Below are positions 7,064 through 15,989 of a DNA stretch of 64,000 nt, in pieces. Origin of the DNA: Candidatus Mycobacterium wuenschmannii (GTDB lineage Bacteria > Actinomycetota > Actinomycetes > Mycobacteriales > Mycobacteriaceae); contig NZ_CP126981.1 of the NCBI RefSeq assembly GCF_030252325.1, positions 3,472,001 through 3,536,000 of the forward strand, given 5' to 3'. Position 1 is the first letter of the stretch, and every line of letters starts with the position of its first letter. A model generated the notes under the pieces. That model saw only the letters and a list, made by a program, of their open reading frames with translations, was not told the origin of the DNA and made no database searches. Both the position numbers and the translations under genes were made by a program.

Positions 7064-9064
7064 GTGGGGCTCTGCTTCGGAACGCTGATCGCATTGTTTT
7101 TGCTGATCGTGCCGGGGGCCATCGTCGGACGAATCACCCAGCTAACGTGGCCGATCGCGATCGCCGTCGGCCCGGTCCTGACCTACGGGGTGGTCGCGCT
7201 GGCGATAATCCCGTTCGGCGCCATCGGGATTCCGTGGAACGGTTGGACGGCGCTGGCCGCGTTGGCGGCGGCCTGCGTCGTGATGATCTGCCTGCAGCCG
7301 TTGCTCGCCGGCTACCGCGACGCCGAGGCACAGGCGCGCGGGATCGACCGCCGGCAGGCGCTGACGGTCGCGGCGGGGGTGGTGCTGGGCGGGTTGCTGA
7401 TCATGTGGGCGGCCTACCGCGGCCTCACGCACTGGCAGTCGATCCCCAGCACGTGGGATGCGGTCTGGCACGCCAACACCGTCCGCTTCATGCTCGACAC
7501 CGGCCAGGCGTCCTCGACGCACATGGGCGAACTGCGCAACGTCGAAACTCATCAGCCGCTGTACTACCCGTCGGTGTTCCACGCGCTGGCCGCGGTCTAT
7601 TGCCAGCTGACCGGCGCCGCGCCGACGACCGGCTACACGGTCAACGCGGTGGCGGCCGCGATCTGGCTGTTTCCGTCCAGCGCCGCGATGCTGACGTGGC
7701 ATCTGGCCCGCCCACGCACGCCGTACGCCGCAGGCCTGGCCGCGACGGCGGCGGCACTGTCGGCGTCGTTCACGTCCGTGCCGTACGTCGAGTTCGGCAC
7801 CGCGGCCATGCCGAACCTGGCGGCCTACGGCGTCGCGATCCCGACATTTGTGTTGGTCGCGTCGACGCTGGTGCATCGCGACCGCATCCCGGCGGCGGTG
7901 CTGGCCCTGGTCGGCGTCTTCTCGGTGCACCTGACGGGCGGCTTCGTCGTTATTCTGTTCGCCGCCGCGTGGTGGCTGATGGACGTCCTGTGGCATCCGG
8001 TGCGCGGGCGGCTTGCTGACGCTTTAACGCTCGCGGCATCGGGGGTGCCGGCGCTGGTAATCCTGGCGCCGCAGTTCATCGGGGTGGCCAAGCAGGCCGA
8101 CATCATCGCCGGACACGCCTTCCCCAGCTTCAAGACCGTCAAGCAGGGCGTGATCGACGCGTTGCTGCTGCACACCCGCCACCTCAACGACTTCCCAATC
8201 CAGTACGTCATCGTGGTGCTCAGCGGCGTCGGCATGGCGATCCTGCTGTACAAGAGGATCTGGTGGCCGCCGGTGGTCTGGCTCATGCTGACCGTCGCGA
8301 CCATCTACTCGGGGGCGCCGTTCCACAATCCGCTCGGCGCCGCGATCGAGCACTTCAGCCAGTTCTTCTACAACGACCCCCGCCGACTGTCGGCGGTGGT
8401 GACGATGTTGGTGACGCCGGCGGCCGCGGTCGCGGTGTTCGCGCTGGTGGTGGGCGGGGTGGCGCTGGCCCGCAAGGTCGTGACCCGGACATCCGTCAAA
8501 ATCCCTGACGCCGTGTGGGTTTCGACGGCCGTCACGCTGCTGGCGCTGACGACCGTGGTGACCGCCCGCCATTATCTGTACCGGCATCTGGTGTTGTTCG
8601 GCGACAAGTACGACTCGGTGATCGTCAACCAGCACGATCTCGACGCGATGGCTCACCTGGCTTCGTTGCCCGGCGCGAAGGACACCCTGATCGGCGACTC
8701 GAACGTCGACGGCACCGCGTGGATGTACGCCGTCGCCGACCTGCACCCGCTGTGGACGCACTACGACTTCCCGCAGCAGACTGGCCCGGGCTACTACCGC
8801 TACATCTTCTGGGCCTACGCCGATGCCGATGCGCTGCCCGGGGTACCCGAGGACAAGCGCGCGCTGGTGCCCGACGCAATCCGGGCGCTCAACATCCGCT
8901 ACGTCCTGACCAGCGCGCCGACAGTTCGAGGGTTCAAGGTGCCCGACGGACTACTGTTTATTGACCATTCGAAGTGGTGGAGGAAGATCTACGACGGCGG
9001 TGACGCCTGGATTTACGAATGGCAGGGACCTCCTCCGACAACTCCTAAGGGTGACAAGCATTGA
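7064..9064 (+). CDS. GT-C superfamily polytopic membrane glycosyltransferase (Rv3779-like)
   Basis: A 666-aa integral membrane protein with about a dozen helices and a soluble C-terminal domain (from about residue 500), in GT-C topology. After the first helices comes a periplasmic stretch SIPSTWDAVWHANTVRF carrying acidic residues, as expected for the polyprenyl-phosphate-sugar site. Rv3779 of M. tuberculosis has been linked both to polyprenyl-phospho-mannose metabolism and to adding galactosamine to arabinan; the sugar used here is uncertain because galactosaminylation is reported mainly in slow growers. The GTG start is supported by a -10 box 6 nt upstream. The stop overlaps the TTG start of the next gene (TTGA), so they are translationally coupled. 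Confidence 0.82.
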   Translation: MGLCFGTLIALFLLIVPGAIVGRITQLTWPIAIAVGPVLTYGVVALAIIPFGAIGIPWNGWTALAALAAACVVMICLQPLLAGYRDAEAQARGIDRRQALTVAAGVVLGGLLIMWAAYRGLTHWQSIPSTWDAVWHANTVRFMLDTGQASSTHMGELRNVETHQPLYYPSVFHALAAVYCQLTGAAPTTGYTVNAVAAAIWLFPSSAAMLTWHLARPRTPYAAGLAATAAALSASFTSVPYVEFGTAAMPNLAAYGVAIPTFVLVASTLVHRDRIPAAVLALVGVFSVHLTGGFVVILFAAAWWLMDVLWHPVRGRLADALTLAASGVPALVILAPQFIGVAKQADIIAGHAFPSFKTVKQGVIDALLLHTRHLNDFPIQYVIVVLSGVGMAILLYKRIWWPPVVWLMLTVATIYSGAPFHNPLGAAIEHFSQFFYNDPRRLSAVVTMLVTPAAAVAVFALVVGGVALARKVVTRTSVKIPDAVWVSTAVTLLALTTVVTARHYLYRHLVLFGDKYDSVIVNQHDLDAMAHLASLPGAKDTLIGDSNVDGTAWMYAVADLHPLWTHYDFPQQTGPGYYRYIFWAYADADALPGVPEDKRALVPDAIRALNIRYVLTSAPTVRGFKVPDGLLFIDHSKWWRKIYDGGDAWIYEWQGPPPTTPKGDKH

Positions 9065-9567
9065 GTAACGACGACGACATCGAGGTCATCGGCGGCGTCG
9101 ACCCCCGCCTGCTGGCGATGGCCCCGGACTCCGATTCGGACGACGACCGCTCGATCACCGACCTGGTCGAGCAGCCCGCCAAGGTGATGCGGATCGGCAC
9201 CATGATCAAGCAACTTCTCGAAGAGGTGCGCGCGGCTCCGCTCGACGACGCCAGCCGCACCCGGCTGCGCGAAATCCACGCCACCAGCATCCGCGAGCTC
9301 GAAGACGGTCTGGCGCCGGAATTGCGCGACGAGCTCAATCGGCTGTCGCTGCCGTTCACCGAAGGCAGCGTTCCGTCGGACGCCGAGCTGCGGATCGCGC
9401 AGGCCCAGCTGGTCGGTTGGCTGGAGGGCTTGTTCCACGGCATCCAGACCGCATTGTTCGCCCAGCAGATGGCGGCCCGCGCGCAACTCGAGCAGATGCG
9501 CGAGCAGCGGGGTCTGCCGGCCGGCCCCGGGGGCTCGGGCGGTCCAGGCTCTGGGCAATACCTTTGA
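9061..9567 (+). CDS. bpa: Bacterial proteasome activator Bpa/PafE
   Basis: A 168-aa helical ring-forming protein. The decisive mark is the extreme C-terminus GQYL, the motif by which Bpa/PafE docks to the 20S proteasome alpha ring and opens its gate without ATP. Long helices run from about residue 35 to 155, after an acidic N-terminus (SNDDDIEVIG), and a Gly/Pro-rich linker (GLPAGPGGSGGPGSGQYL) carries the motif. It matches Rv3780. Role: ATP-independent degradation of unfolded proteins such as HspR. It starts with TTG overlapping the stop of the upstream gene; wzt follows after 10 nt. Confidence 0.93.
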   Translation: MSNDDDIEVIGGVDPRLLAMAPDSDSDDDRSITDLVEQPAKVMRIGTMIKQLLEEVRAAPLDDASRTRLREIHATSIRELEDGLAPELRDELNRLSLPFTEGSVPSDAELRIAQAQLVGWLEGLFHGIQTALFAQQMAARAQLEQMREQRGLPAGPGGSGGPGSGQYL

Positions 9568-9577
9568 CCACCTACGA

Positions 9578-10375
9578 GTGCATGTGACGAGCCCGTACAT
9601 CGAGACCCACGACGCGTGGGTGGAGTTTCCGATCTTCGACGCCAAGTCGCGATCGCTGAAGAAGACATTCCTGGGCGGTTCGATCGGGCGCAACGCGTCC
9701 AACGTCGTCGTGATCGAGGCGCTGCGCGACATCACCATGTCGCTGAAACTCGGCGATCGGGTCGGGCTGGTCGGCCACAACGGCGCCGGGAAATCGACTC
9801 TGCTGCGGCTACTTTCGGGCATTTACGAGCCGACCCGCGGATCGGCGATCGTCCGCGGCCGGGTGGCGCCGGTGTTCGACCTCGGCGTCGGTATGGACCC
9901 GGAGATCTCCGGCTACGAGAACATTCTGATCCGCGGGCTGTTCCTGGGGCAGACCCGTAAGCAGATGCTGGCCAAGGTCGACGAGATCGCCGACTTCACC
10001 GAACTCGGCGACTACCTGTCGATGCCGCTGCGTACCTACTCCACCGGTATGCGGGTGCGGTTGGCGATGGGCGTGGTCACCAGCATCGACCCCGAGATCC
10101 TGCTGCTCGACGAGGGCATCGGCGCCGTCGACGCCGACTTCCTGAAGAAGGCGCAGACGCGGCTGCAGAGCCTGGTCGAGCGCTCCGGAATCCTGGTGTT
10201 CGCAAGCCATTCCAACGAATTCCTGGCTCGGCTGTGCAAGACCGCGATGTGGATCGACCACGGGGTCATCCGGCAGACCGGCAGCATCGAAGACGTCGTG
10301 CGGGCGTACGAGGGCGAGGACGCCGCCCGGCACGTGCGCGAGGTGCTGGCGGAGACCGAACGCGACAGCGTATGA
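9578..10375 (+). CDS. wzt: Galactan exporter ATP-binding subunit Wzt
   Basis: A 265-aa ABC ATPase of the polysaccharide-export (RfbE/Wzt) type. Walker A GHNGAGKST at 66-74, signature YSTGM at 154-158, Walker B ILLLDE at 174-179, H-loop His211. With Wzm it forms the ABC-2 exporter thought to flip lipid-linked galactan across the inner membrane (Rv3781/Rv3783 pair). It lacks the C-terminal carbohydrate-binding domain of O9a-type Wzt. GTG at 9578 or 9584 could be the start. The stop overlaps the glfT1 start (ATGA). Confidence 0.92.
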   Translation: MHVTSPYIETHDAWVEFPIFDAKSRSLKKTFLGGSIGRNASNVVVIEALRDITMSLKLGDRVGLVGHNGAGKSTLLRLLSGIYEPTRGSAIVRGRVAPVFDLGVGMDPEISGYENILIRGLFLGQTRKQMLAKVDEIADFTELGDYLSMPLRTYSTGMRVRLAMGVVTSIDPEILLLDEGIGAVDADFLKKAQTRLQSLVERSGILVFASHSNEFLARLCKTAMWIDHGVIRQTGSIEDVVRAYEGEDAARHVREVLAETERDSV

Positions 10376-11286
10376 GCGGGACTGTGGCGGCCGTCGTCGT
10401 CACTCATCGGCGGGTAGATCTGCTCGCCAAGTCGCTGGACGTGCTGAGCAGCCAGAGCCGGCCGGTGGACCAGTTGATCGTCGTGGACAATGATTTTCAC
10501 GGCGAAGCGGGCGACCAGGTCCGCGATCTGGTTGCTGGCCAACCGATTTCGACGATATACCTCCCGTCACGCCGAAACCTCGGCGGCGCAGGCGGTTTCG
10601 CGCTCGGAATCCTGCACGCCCTGTCGCTCGGCGCCGACTGGGTCTGGCTTGCCGACGACGACGGGCACCCACGCGACAGCGAGGTTTTGGCGACGCTGCT
10701 GGCCTGCGCCGACAAGCACCGCCTCGACGAGGTGTCACCGATGGTGTGCAACGCCGACGAGCCGACGAAGCTGGCCTTCCCGTTGCGGCGCGGCCTGGTC
10801 TGGCGTCGACTGGTCAGCGAACTGCGCACCGAGGCCGGCCAGGACCTATTGCCGGGCATCGCATCGCTGTTCAATGGCGCGCTGTTCCGAGCGTCGGCTT
10901 TCGAGGCGATCGGCGTTCCTGACCTGCGGCTGTTCGTCCGCGGCGACGAGGTGGAGATGCACCGCCGGCTGGTCCGCTCCGGACTGGCGTTCGGGACCTG
11001 CCTGGACACGGCCTACCTGCATCCCTGCGGGTCCGCGGAGTTCAAGCCGATCCTCGGCGGGCGGATGCACACGCAGTACCCCGACGACGAGACAAAGCGT
11101 TACTTCACCTACCGGAACCGCGGCTACCTGATGGCGCAGCCGGGTCTGCGGAAACTCCTTGTGCAGGAATGGCTTCGGTTCGGCTGGTTCTTCCTTATTT
11201 CTCGTCGCGACCCCAAAGGTCTGCTGGAATGGCTGCGGCTGCGCCGGCTGGGCCGCCGGGAACAGTTCGAAAGGCCAACCCTATGA
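10372..11286 (+). CDS. glfT1: Galactofuranosyltransferase GlfT1
   Basis: A 304-aa GT2-family enzyme, GT-A fold: start MSGTVAAVVVTHRR, acceptor loop NLGGAGGFALG (69-79) and the catalytic metal-binding triad DDD at 95-97. GlfT1 (Rv3782) adds the first two galactofuranose units from UDP-Galf to the decaprenyl-diphospho linker unit, priming galactan synthesis on the cytosolic face of the membrane. ATG start and stop overlap wzt and wzm by ATGA junctions, so the three are one translationally coupled unit. Confidence 0.93.
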   Translation: MSGTVAAVVVTHRRVDLLAKSLDVLSSQSRPVDQLIVVDNDFHGEAGDQVRDLVAGQPISTIYLPSRRNLGGAGGFALGILHALSLGADWVWLADDDGHPRDSEVLATLLACADKHRLDEVSPMVCNADEPTKLAFPLRRGLVWRRLVSELRTEAGQDLLPGIASLFNGALFRASAFEAIGVPDLRLFVRGDEVEMHRRLVRSGLAFGTCLDTAYLHPCGSAEFKPILGGRMHTQYPDDETKRYFTYRNRGYLMAQPGLRKLLVQEWLRFGWFFLISRRDPKGLLEWLRLRRLGRREQFERPTL

Positions 11287-12113
11287 CCATCGTTGATGTT
11301 GCGGCGCAGTCGAAGACGATGACCCGCGCCTGGGGCGACCTGGTCGACGGCTATCGCCGCCGCGAGCTGTGGCTGCACCTCGGCTGGCAGGACATCAAGC
11401 AGCGCTACCGCCGCTCGGTGCTGGGTCCGTTCTGGATCACCATCGCCACCGGCACCACCGCCGTCGCGATGGGCGGGTTGTACTCGAAGCTGTTCCATCT
11501 TCAGCTCTCGGTACACCTGCCGTATGTCACGCTCGGGCTGATCATCTGGAACCTGATCAACGCCTCGATCCTCGAGGGCGCAGACGTGTTCGTCGCGAAC
11601 GAGGGACTGATCAAGCAGCTGCCGACCCCGCTGAGCGTGCACGTCTACCGGCTGGTGTGGCGGCAGATGATCCTGTTCGGGCACAACATCGTCATCTACG
11701 TGATCATCGCGATGATCTACCCCAAGCCATGGTCGTGGGCCGACCTGGCGGTGATCCCGGCGCTGGGGCTGATCGTGCTGAACTGCGTCTGGGTGTCGCT
11801 GTGCTTCGGCATCCTGTCGACGCGGTTTCGCGATATCGGGCCGCTGCTGTTCTCCGTCGTGCAGCTGCTGTTCTTCATGACGCCGATCATCTGGAACGAC
11901 GACACGTTGCGCCAGCAGGGCGCCGGGCAGTGGTCGAAGATCGTGGAGCTCAATCCGCTGCTGCACTACCTGGATCTAGTCCGGGCGCCGCTGCTCGGGG
12001 CGCACCAAGAGCTGCGGCACTGGTACGTCGTGATCGGGCTGACCGTGCTGGGCTGGCTGGTGGCGGCGTTCGCGATGCGGCAGTACCGCGCGCGGGTTGC
12101 CTACTGGGTCTAG
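11283..12113 (+). CDS. wzm: Galactan exporter permease Wzm
   Basis: A 276-aa ABC-2 type polysaccharide-export permease. A cytosolic N-terminus with the conserved region ELWLHLGWQDIKQRYRRSVLGPFW precedes about six membrane helices and the late motif RDIGPLLFSVVQLLFFMTPIIW. It is the partner of Wzt in moving the lipid-linked galactan. ATG at 11283 overlaps the glfT1 stop. In M. tuberculosis several genes (Rv3784-Rv3788) follow before gtrA; here only 97 bp separate them. That gap contains one weak long-loop inverted repeat (GCCAGGG 12143-12149, CCCTGGC 12173-12179) that could end the operon. Confidence 0.92.
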   Translation: MTIVDVAAQSKTMTRAWGDLVDGYRRRELWLHLGWQDIKQRYRRSVLGPFWITIATGTTAVAMGGLYSKLFHLQLSVHLPYVTLGLIIWNLINASILEGADVFVANEGLIKQLPTPLSVHVYRLVWRQMILFGHNIVIYVIIAMIYPKPWSWADLAVIPALGLIVLNCVWVSLCFGILSTRFRDIGPLLFSVVQLLFFMTPIIWNDDTLRQQGAGQWSKIVELNPLLHYLDLVRAPLLGAHQELRHWYVVIGLTVLGWLVAAFAMRQYRARVAYWV

Positions 12114-12196
12114 TTCGCTTGGCGCTTTTTCGCGAAACTGAAGCCAGGGTCGCGATTCGCCGCTGGGCACAGCCCTGGCGGCTGTCTCGCGAGCCG

Positions 12197-12202
12197 TAGA
12201 CT
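12197..12202 (+). promoter_or_regulatory. -10 box for gtrA
   Basis: TAGACT, 8 nt before the ATG at 12211, fitting a leaderless or nearly leaderless transcript. Confidence 0.5.
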
Positions 12203-12210
12203 CTGCGCCG

Positions 12211-12621
12211 ATGACCGAGATCGCGGCGAGCACCCCGTTGCCGCTGAAAACCCAGGCGTGGCGCTTCATCGTCACCGGCGGACTGTCCGCGATCGTCGAC
12301 TTCGGGCTGTACAGCCTGCTGCTACATCTGGGCCTGCAGGTCAACATCGCCAAGTCGCTGAGCTTCATCGCGGGCACCACGACGGCCTACCTGATCAACC
12401 GCCGCTGGACGTTCCAGGCGCCGCCGAGCCGGGCCCGCTTCATCGCGGTCTGCGTGCTCTACGCGCTGACCTTCTGCGTGCAGGTCGGCATCAACTACGT
12501 CTTCTATCTGCAGTTCGCCAACGTGTCGTGGCGGGTGCCGGCCGCGTTCGTGATCGCGCAGGGCACCGCGACGGTGATCAACTTCGTCGTCCAGCGGTCG
12601 GTCATTTTCCGGCTGCGGTAG
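12211..12621 (+). CDS. GtrA-family membrane protein (Rv3789-like)
   Basis: A 136-aa GtrA/DPMS family protein with four membrane helices. Typical family residues are RFIVTGGLSAIVDFGLYSLLL in helix 1, the loop NRRWTFQAP, and NFVVQRSVIF in helix 4. The M. tuberculosis homologue Rv3789 has been proposed either to flip decaprenyl-phosphoryl-arabinose or to recruit AftA; the sequence cannot decide. There it sits directly before dprE1. Here a DUF2235 gene starts 23 nt downstream and separates the two. Confidence 0.9.
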   Translation: MTEIAASTPLPLKTQAWRFIVTGGLSAIVDFGLYSLLLHLGLQVNIAKSLSFIAGTTTAYLINRRWTFQAPPSRARFIAVCVLYALTFCVQVGINYVFYLQFANVSWRVPAAFVIAQGTATVINFVVQRSVIFRLR

Positions 12622-12644
12622 CGGCCGACCGTGCATGCTGAGGC

Positions 12645-13763
12645 ATGCCGAAACGTCTGGTGGTGTGCTGCGACGGGACGTGGGACAGTCCGGACGAGCG
12701 AGACCGGCACAGCCCCACGCCGACGAACGTCACCAAGGTTGCGCTGAGCGTTGCCCGCGAGGACCGCAACGGGCGAGAGCAACGTACGTTCTACCGCCTG
12801 GGAGTCGGCACCCGTCGCCCCGAGCGAATCAGCGGTGGCGGGTTCGGTTTCGGCGTTTCGCGCGCAATCCGCGACACCTACCGCTTCCTCGTCGAGAATT
12901 ACGAACCCGGCGACCAGCTCTACTTCTTCGGGTTCAGCCGCGGCGCGTTCACCGCGCGCAGCACGGTGGGCTTCATCCGCAACTGCGGCATTCTGCGCCG
13001 CGAGAACGCGGGGCTGATCGATCGTGCTTTCGCGCTGTACCGGAGCAGAAGCAGCACCAACCACCCGAAGAGTGTGGAGTCGACCCTCTTTCGGAGTGCG
13101 TACTCCTACGAGCCGCGCATTCGCTTCATCGGTGTCTGGGACACCGTCGGAGCGATGGGCATCCCCATCACCGGTTCGGCGCTGATCGCGGTTCTCAACA
13201 GGCGAACTCGATTTCACGACACCAGCTTGAGTTCGACGGTGGACGCCGCGTTCCACGCACTGGCGATCGACGAGAAACGAAACTCGTTCTGCCCGACGTT
13301 GTGGACGACGACGTCGGCGAACCAGCGCGTCGAGCAGGTCTGGTTCACCGGGGTCCACCGGGACGTGGGCGGCGGCTATTCGCAGCACGGATTGAGCGAC
13401 ATTCCGTTGCTCTGGATGATGGACCGAGCTCAGGAATGCGGCCTGGCGTTCGTCGAGGCCTCCCCGCGCGCATCGCTGGCACGCGTCGCAGCAGGACTCC
13501 CGGACGAGGACAAGGACCTGCGAGAGGCGATGCTCGCCAAGCCCGATGCGCTCGCCGACCCGCACAATTCGTGGAAAGGGTGGTACCGGATCCCGCGCCC
13601 CCATCGGCGAGAGCTCGGCAAGTCAGACCGGGCTCACGAATGGGCCGCCTCGACGGCGGTCGAGCGCCGCAAGGCAGGGCTCGAGCCTGCATCACCTCAG
13701 CTCGCGGCCTATCTCGACGGCGGAGGTCAAGTCATGGACGTCAGCGCCGCTATCGAGAGCTGA
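12645..13763 (+). CDS. DUF2235 alpha/beta-hydrolase (phospholipase-like), inserted before dprE1
   Basis: A 372-aa protein of the DUF2235 family, which includes the type VI secretion phospholipase effectors Tle1. Start KRLVVCCDGTWDSP is the family signature. The nucleophile elbow is GFSRG at 96-100 (Ser98); VWDTVG lies at 164-169; FHALAIDEKRNSFCPTLW and HRDVGGGYSQHG (239-248, probable acid/His region) follow. No signal peptide or membrane helix is visible, so it is probably cytosolic. Substrate is unknown; lipids or esters are likely from the family. It sits between gtrA and dprE1, adjacent genes in M. tuberculosis, which suggests insertion into a conserved operon. The region is variable among mycobacteria. 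Confidence 0.85.
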   Translation: MPKRLVVCCDGTWDSPDERDRHSPTPTNVTKVALSVAREDRNGREQRTFYRLGVGTRRPERISGGGFGFGVSRAIRDTYRFLVENYEPGDQLYFFGFSRGAFTARSTVGFIRNCGILRRENAGLIDRAFALYRSRSSTNHPKSVESTLFRSAYSYEPRIRFIGVWDTVGAMGIPITGSALIAVLNRRTRFHDTSLSSTVDAAFHALAIDEKRNSFCPTLWTTTSANQRVEQVWFTGVHRDVGGGYSQHGLSDIPLLWMMDRAQECGLAFVEASPRASLARVAAGLPDEDKDLREAMLAKPDALADPHNSWKGWYRIPRPHRRELGKSDRAHEWAASTAVERRKAGLEPASPQLAAYLDGGGQVMDVSAAIES

Positions 13764-13809
13764 GAGCTGCCCGATGCTCTGCCTGCGCTGAGCCGCAGCC
13801 TGCAGCGGG

Positions 13810-13815
13810 TACCCT
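13810..13815 (+). promoter_or_regulatory. -10 box for dprE1
   Basis: TACCCT, 8 nt before the ATG at 13824. It suggests the dprE1-dprE2-aftA-embC unit has its own promoter, independent of the inserted DUF2235 gene. Confidence 0.55.
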
Positions 13816-13823
13816 CTTTGACG

Positions 13824-15206
13824 ATGTTGAGCAGCGACATTCCCACCACGAAAACCCCGCTGATGGGGTTTGGCCGCACCGCGCCGTCGGTAGCGGAAGT
13901 GCTGTCGACCCCTGACACCGAGCTGATCGCCAAGGCGGTCGGCCAGGTCGCCGACGCCGGCGGGCGCGGCGTGATCGCGCGCGGACTGGGCCGTTCTTAC
14001 GGGGACAACGCCCAGAACGGCGGCGGTCTGGTCATCGACATGACGCCGCTCAACAAGATCCATTCGATCGACTCCGACACTCGGTTGGCCGAGGTGGACG
14101 CCGGCGTCAGCCTCGACCAGCTGATGAAGGCCGCGCTGCCGTTCGGGCTGTGGGTGCCGGTGCTGCCGGGCACTCGGCAGGTCACGGTCGGCGGCGCGAT
14201 CGCCTGCGACATCCACGGCAAGAACCACCACAGCGCGGGCAGCTTCGGCAACCACGTCGTGTCGATGGACCTGTTGACCGCCGACGGGCAGATCCGCCAC
14301 CTCGAGCCGGATGGTGAGGAGTCCGAGTTGTTCTGGGCCACCGTCGGCGGCAACGGGCTCACCGGCATCGTGCTGCGGGCGGTCATCGCGATGACGCCGA
14401 CCGAGACCGCCTACTTCGTCGCCGACGGCATCGCCACCCACGACCTCGACGAGACGGTCGCGGTGCACCTGGACGGCACCGAGGACAACTACACCTATTC
14501 CAGCGCCTGGTTCGATCTGATCAGCCCGCCGCCCAAGCTCGGCCGCGCCTCGATCAGCCGCGGCAGCCTGGCCAAGCTGGACCAGCTGCCGCCCAAGCTG
14601 GCCAAGAATCCGCTGAAATTTGATGCGCCGCAATTGCTTTCGGTGCCGAATATATTTCCGATCAGCGCGATGAACAAGCTGTCCTTCATGGCGATCGGCG
14701 AGGTGTACTACCGGCTCGGCGGCACCTACAGCGGCAAGATCCAGAATTTGTCGCAGTTCTACCACATGCTCGACCTGGTCAGCGGATGGAACAACGCCTA
14801 CGGCCCAACGGGTTTCGCGCAGCACCAGTTCCTGGTGCCACCGGATGCGTTGGAGGAGTTCAAGGCGATCATCCGCTGGATCCAGACCCGCGGCCACTAC
14901 TCCGCGCTCAACGTCTTCAAGCTCTTCGGGCCGGGCAACAAGGCGCCACTGAGCTTCCCGATGGCCGGCTGGAACGTCGCGATGGACTTCCCGAACCGTC
15001 CCGGCGTCAACGAATTCCTCAACGAACTCGACACCCGCGTCATGGAATTCGGCGGTCGGGTCTACACGGCCAAAGACTCGCGGGTCAGCGCCGACAACTT
15101 CCACGCCATGTATCCCCGCATCGACGAGTGGATTGCGGTGCGCCGCAAGGTCGATCCCACCGGGGTTTTCGTCTCGGACATGGCCCGACGTTTGGAGCTG
15201 CTGTAA
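13824..15206 (+). CDS. dprE1: Decaprenylphosphoryl-beta-D-ribose 2'-oxidase DprE1, with Ala at the benzothiazinone cysteine
   Basis: A 460-aa FAD flavoenzyme of the VAO family. With DprE2 it epimerises DPR to DPA, the sole arabinose donor for the cell wall. FAD site [19 protein letters not shown] (50-68); [10 protein letters not shown] with His131; C-terminal lysine K417 in YTAKDSR. The stretch that in M. tuberculosis carries Cys387, the covalent target of benzothiazinones, reads GWNVAMDFP here, so the residue is Ala386 (codon GCG at 14979-14981). ATG at 13824 ([11 protein letters not shown]) is preferred over a TTG 6 nt upstream because of the -10 spacing. dprE2 begins right after its TAA. 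Confidence 0.95.
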   Translation: MLSSDIPTTKTPLMGFGRTAPSVAEVLSTPDTELIAKAVGQVADAGGRGVIARGLGRSYGDNAQNGGGLVIDMTPLNKIHSIDSDTRLAEVDAGVSLDQLMKAALPFGLWVPVLPGTRQVTVGGAIACDIHGKNHHSAGSFGNHVVSMDLLTADGQIRHLEPDGEESELFWATVGGNGLTGIVLRAVIAMTPTETAYFVADGIATHDLDETVAVHLDGTEDNYTYSSAWFDLISPPPKLGRASISRGSLAKLDQLPPKLAKNPLKFDAPQLLSVPNIFPISAMNKLSFMAIGEVYYRLGGTYSGKIQNLSQFYHMLDLVSGWNNAYGPTGFAQHQFLVPPDALEEFKAIIRWIQTRGHYSALNVFKLFGPGNKAPLSFPMAGWNVAMDFPNRPGVNEFLNELDTRVMEFGGRVYTAKDSRVSADNFHAMYPRIDEWIAVRRKVDPTGVFVSDMARRLELL

Positions 15207-15989
15207 ATGGTGCTTGACGCCGTTGGTAACCCCCAGTCCATCCTGCTGCTCGGCGGCACGTCGGAGATCGGGCTGGCGATCTGCGAGCGCTACCTGCGCA
15301 ACGCGCACGCCCGAATCGTGTTGGCGGACCTGCCCAATCACCCGGGCAAGGTTAAGGCCATCGCGCAGATGAAGGCGGCGGGGGCCAAGTCGGTCGAGTG
15401 GATCGACTTCGACGGCGTCGACACCGCGAGCCATCCGACGGTCATCGACGCGGCTTTCGCCGAAGGCGACATCGACGTCGCGATCGTCGCGTTCGGTCTA
15501 CTCGGCAACGCCGAGGAACTCTGGCAGGACCAGCACAAGGCCGTGCAGATCGCCCAAGTCAATTACACGGCAGCGGTTTCCGTCGGTGTGCTGCTCGGCG
15601 AGAAGATGCGCGCGCAGGGCTTCGGCCGCATCATCGCGATGAGCTCGGTCGCCGGCGAGCGGGTGCGACGGTCCAACTTCGTCTACGGCTCCACCAAAGC
15701 AGGCCTTGACGGCTTTTACCTCGGTCTCGGAGAAGCGCTGCGCGAGTATGGAGTTCGCGTTTTGGTGATCCGGCCGGGCCAGGTTCGCACCACCACCACG
15801 CTCGAACACTGGAAGGCGACCGGGGCCAAGGAGGCGCCGTTCACCGTCGACAAGGAGTTCATCGCCGAGCTGGCGGTGAACTCGGCGGCCAAGGGCAAGG
15901 AACTCGTCTGGGCACCGGGCCCGGTGCGCTACCTGATGACCGTGCTGCGGCACATCCCGCGGCCGATCTTCCGCAAGTTGCCCCTCTAG
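15207..15989 (+). CDS. dprE2: Decaprenylphosphoryl-2-keto-erythro-pentose reductase DprE2
   Basis: A 260-aa short-chain dehydrogenase/reductase. Cofactor motif GGTSEIG at 16-22; catalytic Ser in MSSVAG (about 146), Tyr160 and Lys164 in YGSTK; a longer C-terminal tail of basic and hydrophobic residues ([20 protein letters not shown]) may associate with the membrane. It reduces the DprE1 keto product with NADH to give DPA. The ATG lies directly after the dprE1 stop and the TAG is followed at once by the aftA ATG, so the three are one operon. Confidence 0.95.
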   Translation: MVLDAVGNPQSILLLGGTSEIGLAICERYLRNAHARIVLADLPNHPGKVKAIAQMKAAGAKSVEWIDFDGVDTASHPTVIDAAFAEGDIDVAIVAFGLLGNAEELWQDQHKAVQIAQVNYTAAVSVGVLLGEKMRAQGFGRIIAMSSVAGERVRRSNFVYGSTKAGLDGFYLGLGEALREYGVRVLVIRPGQVRTTTTLEHWKATGAKEAPFTVDKEFIAELAVNSAAKGKELVWAPGPVRYLMTVLRHIPRPIFRKLPL

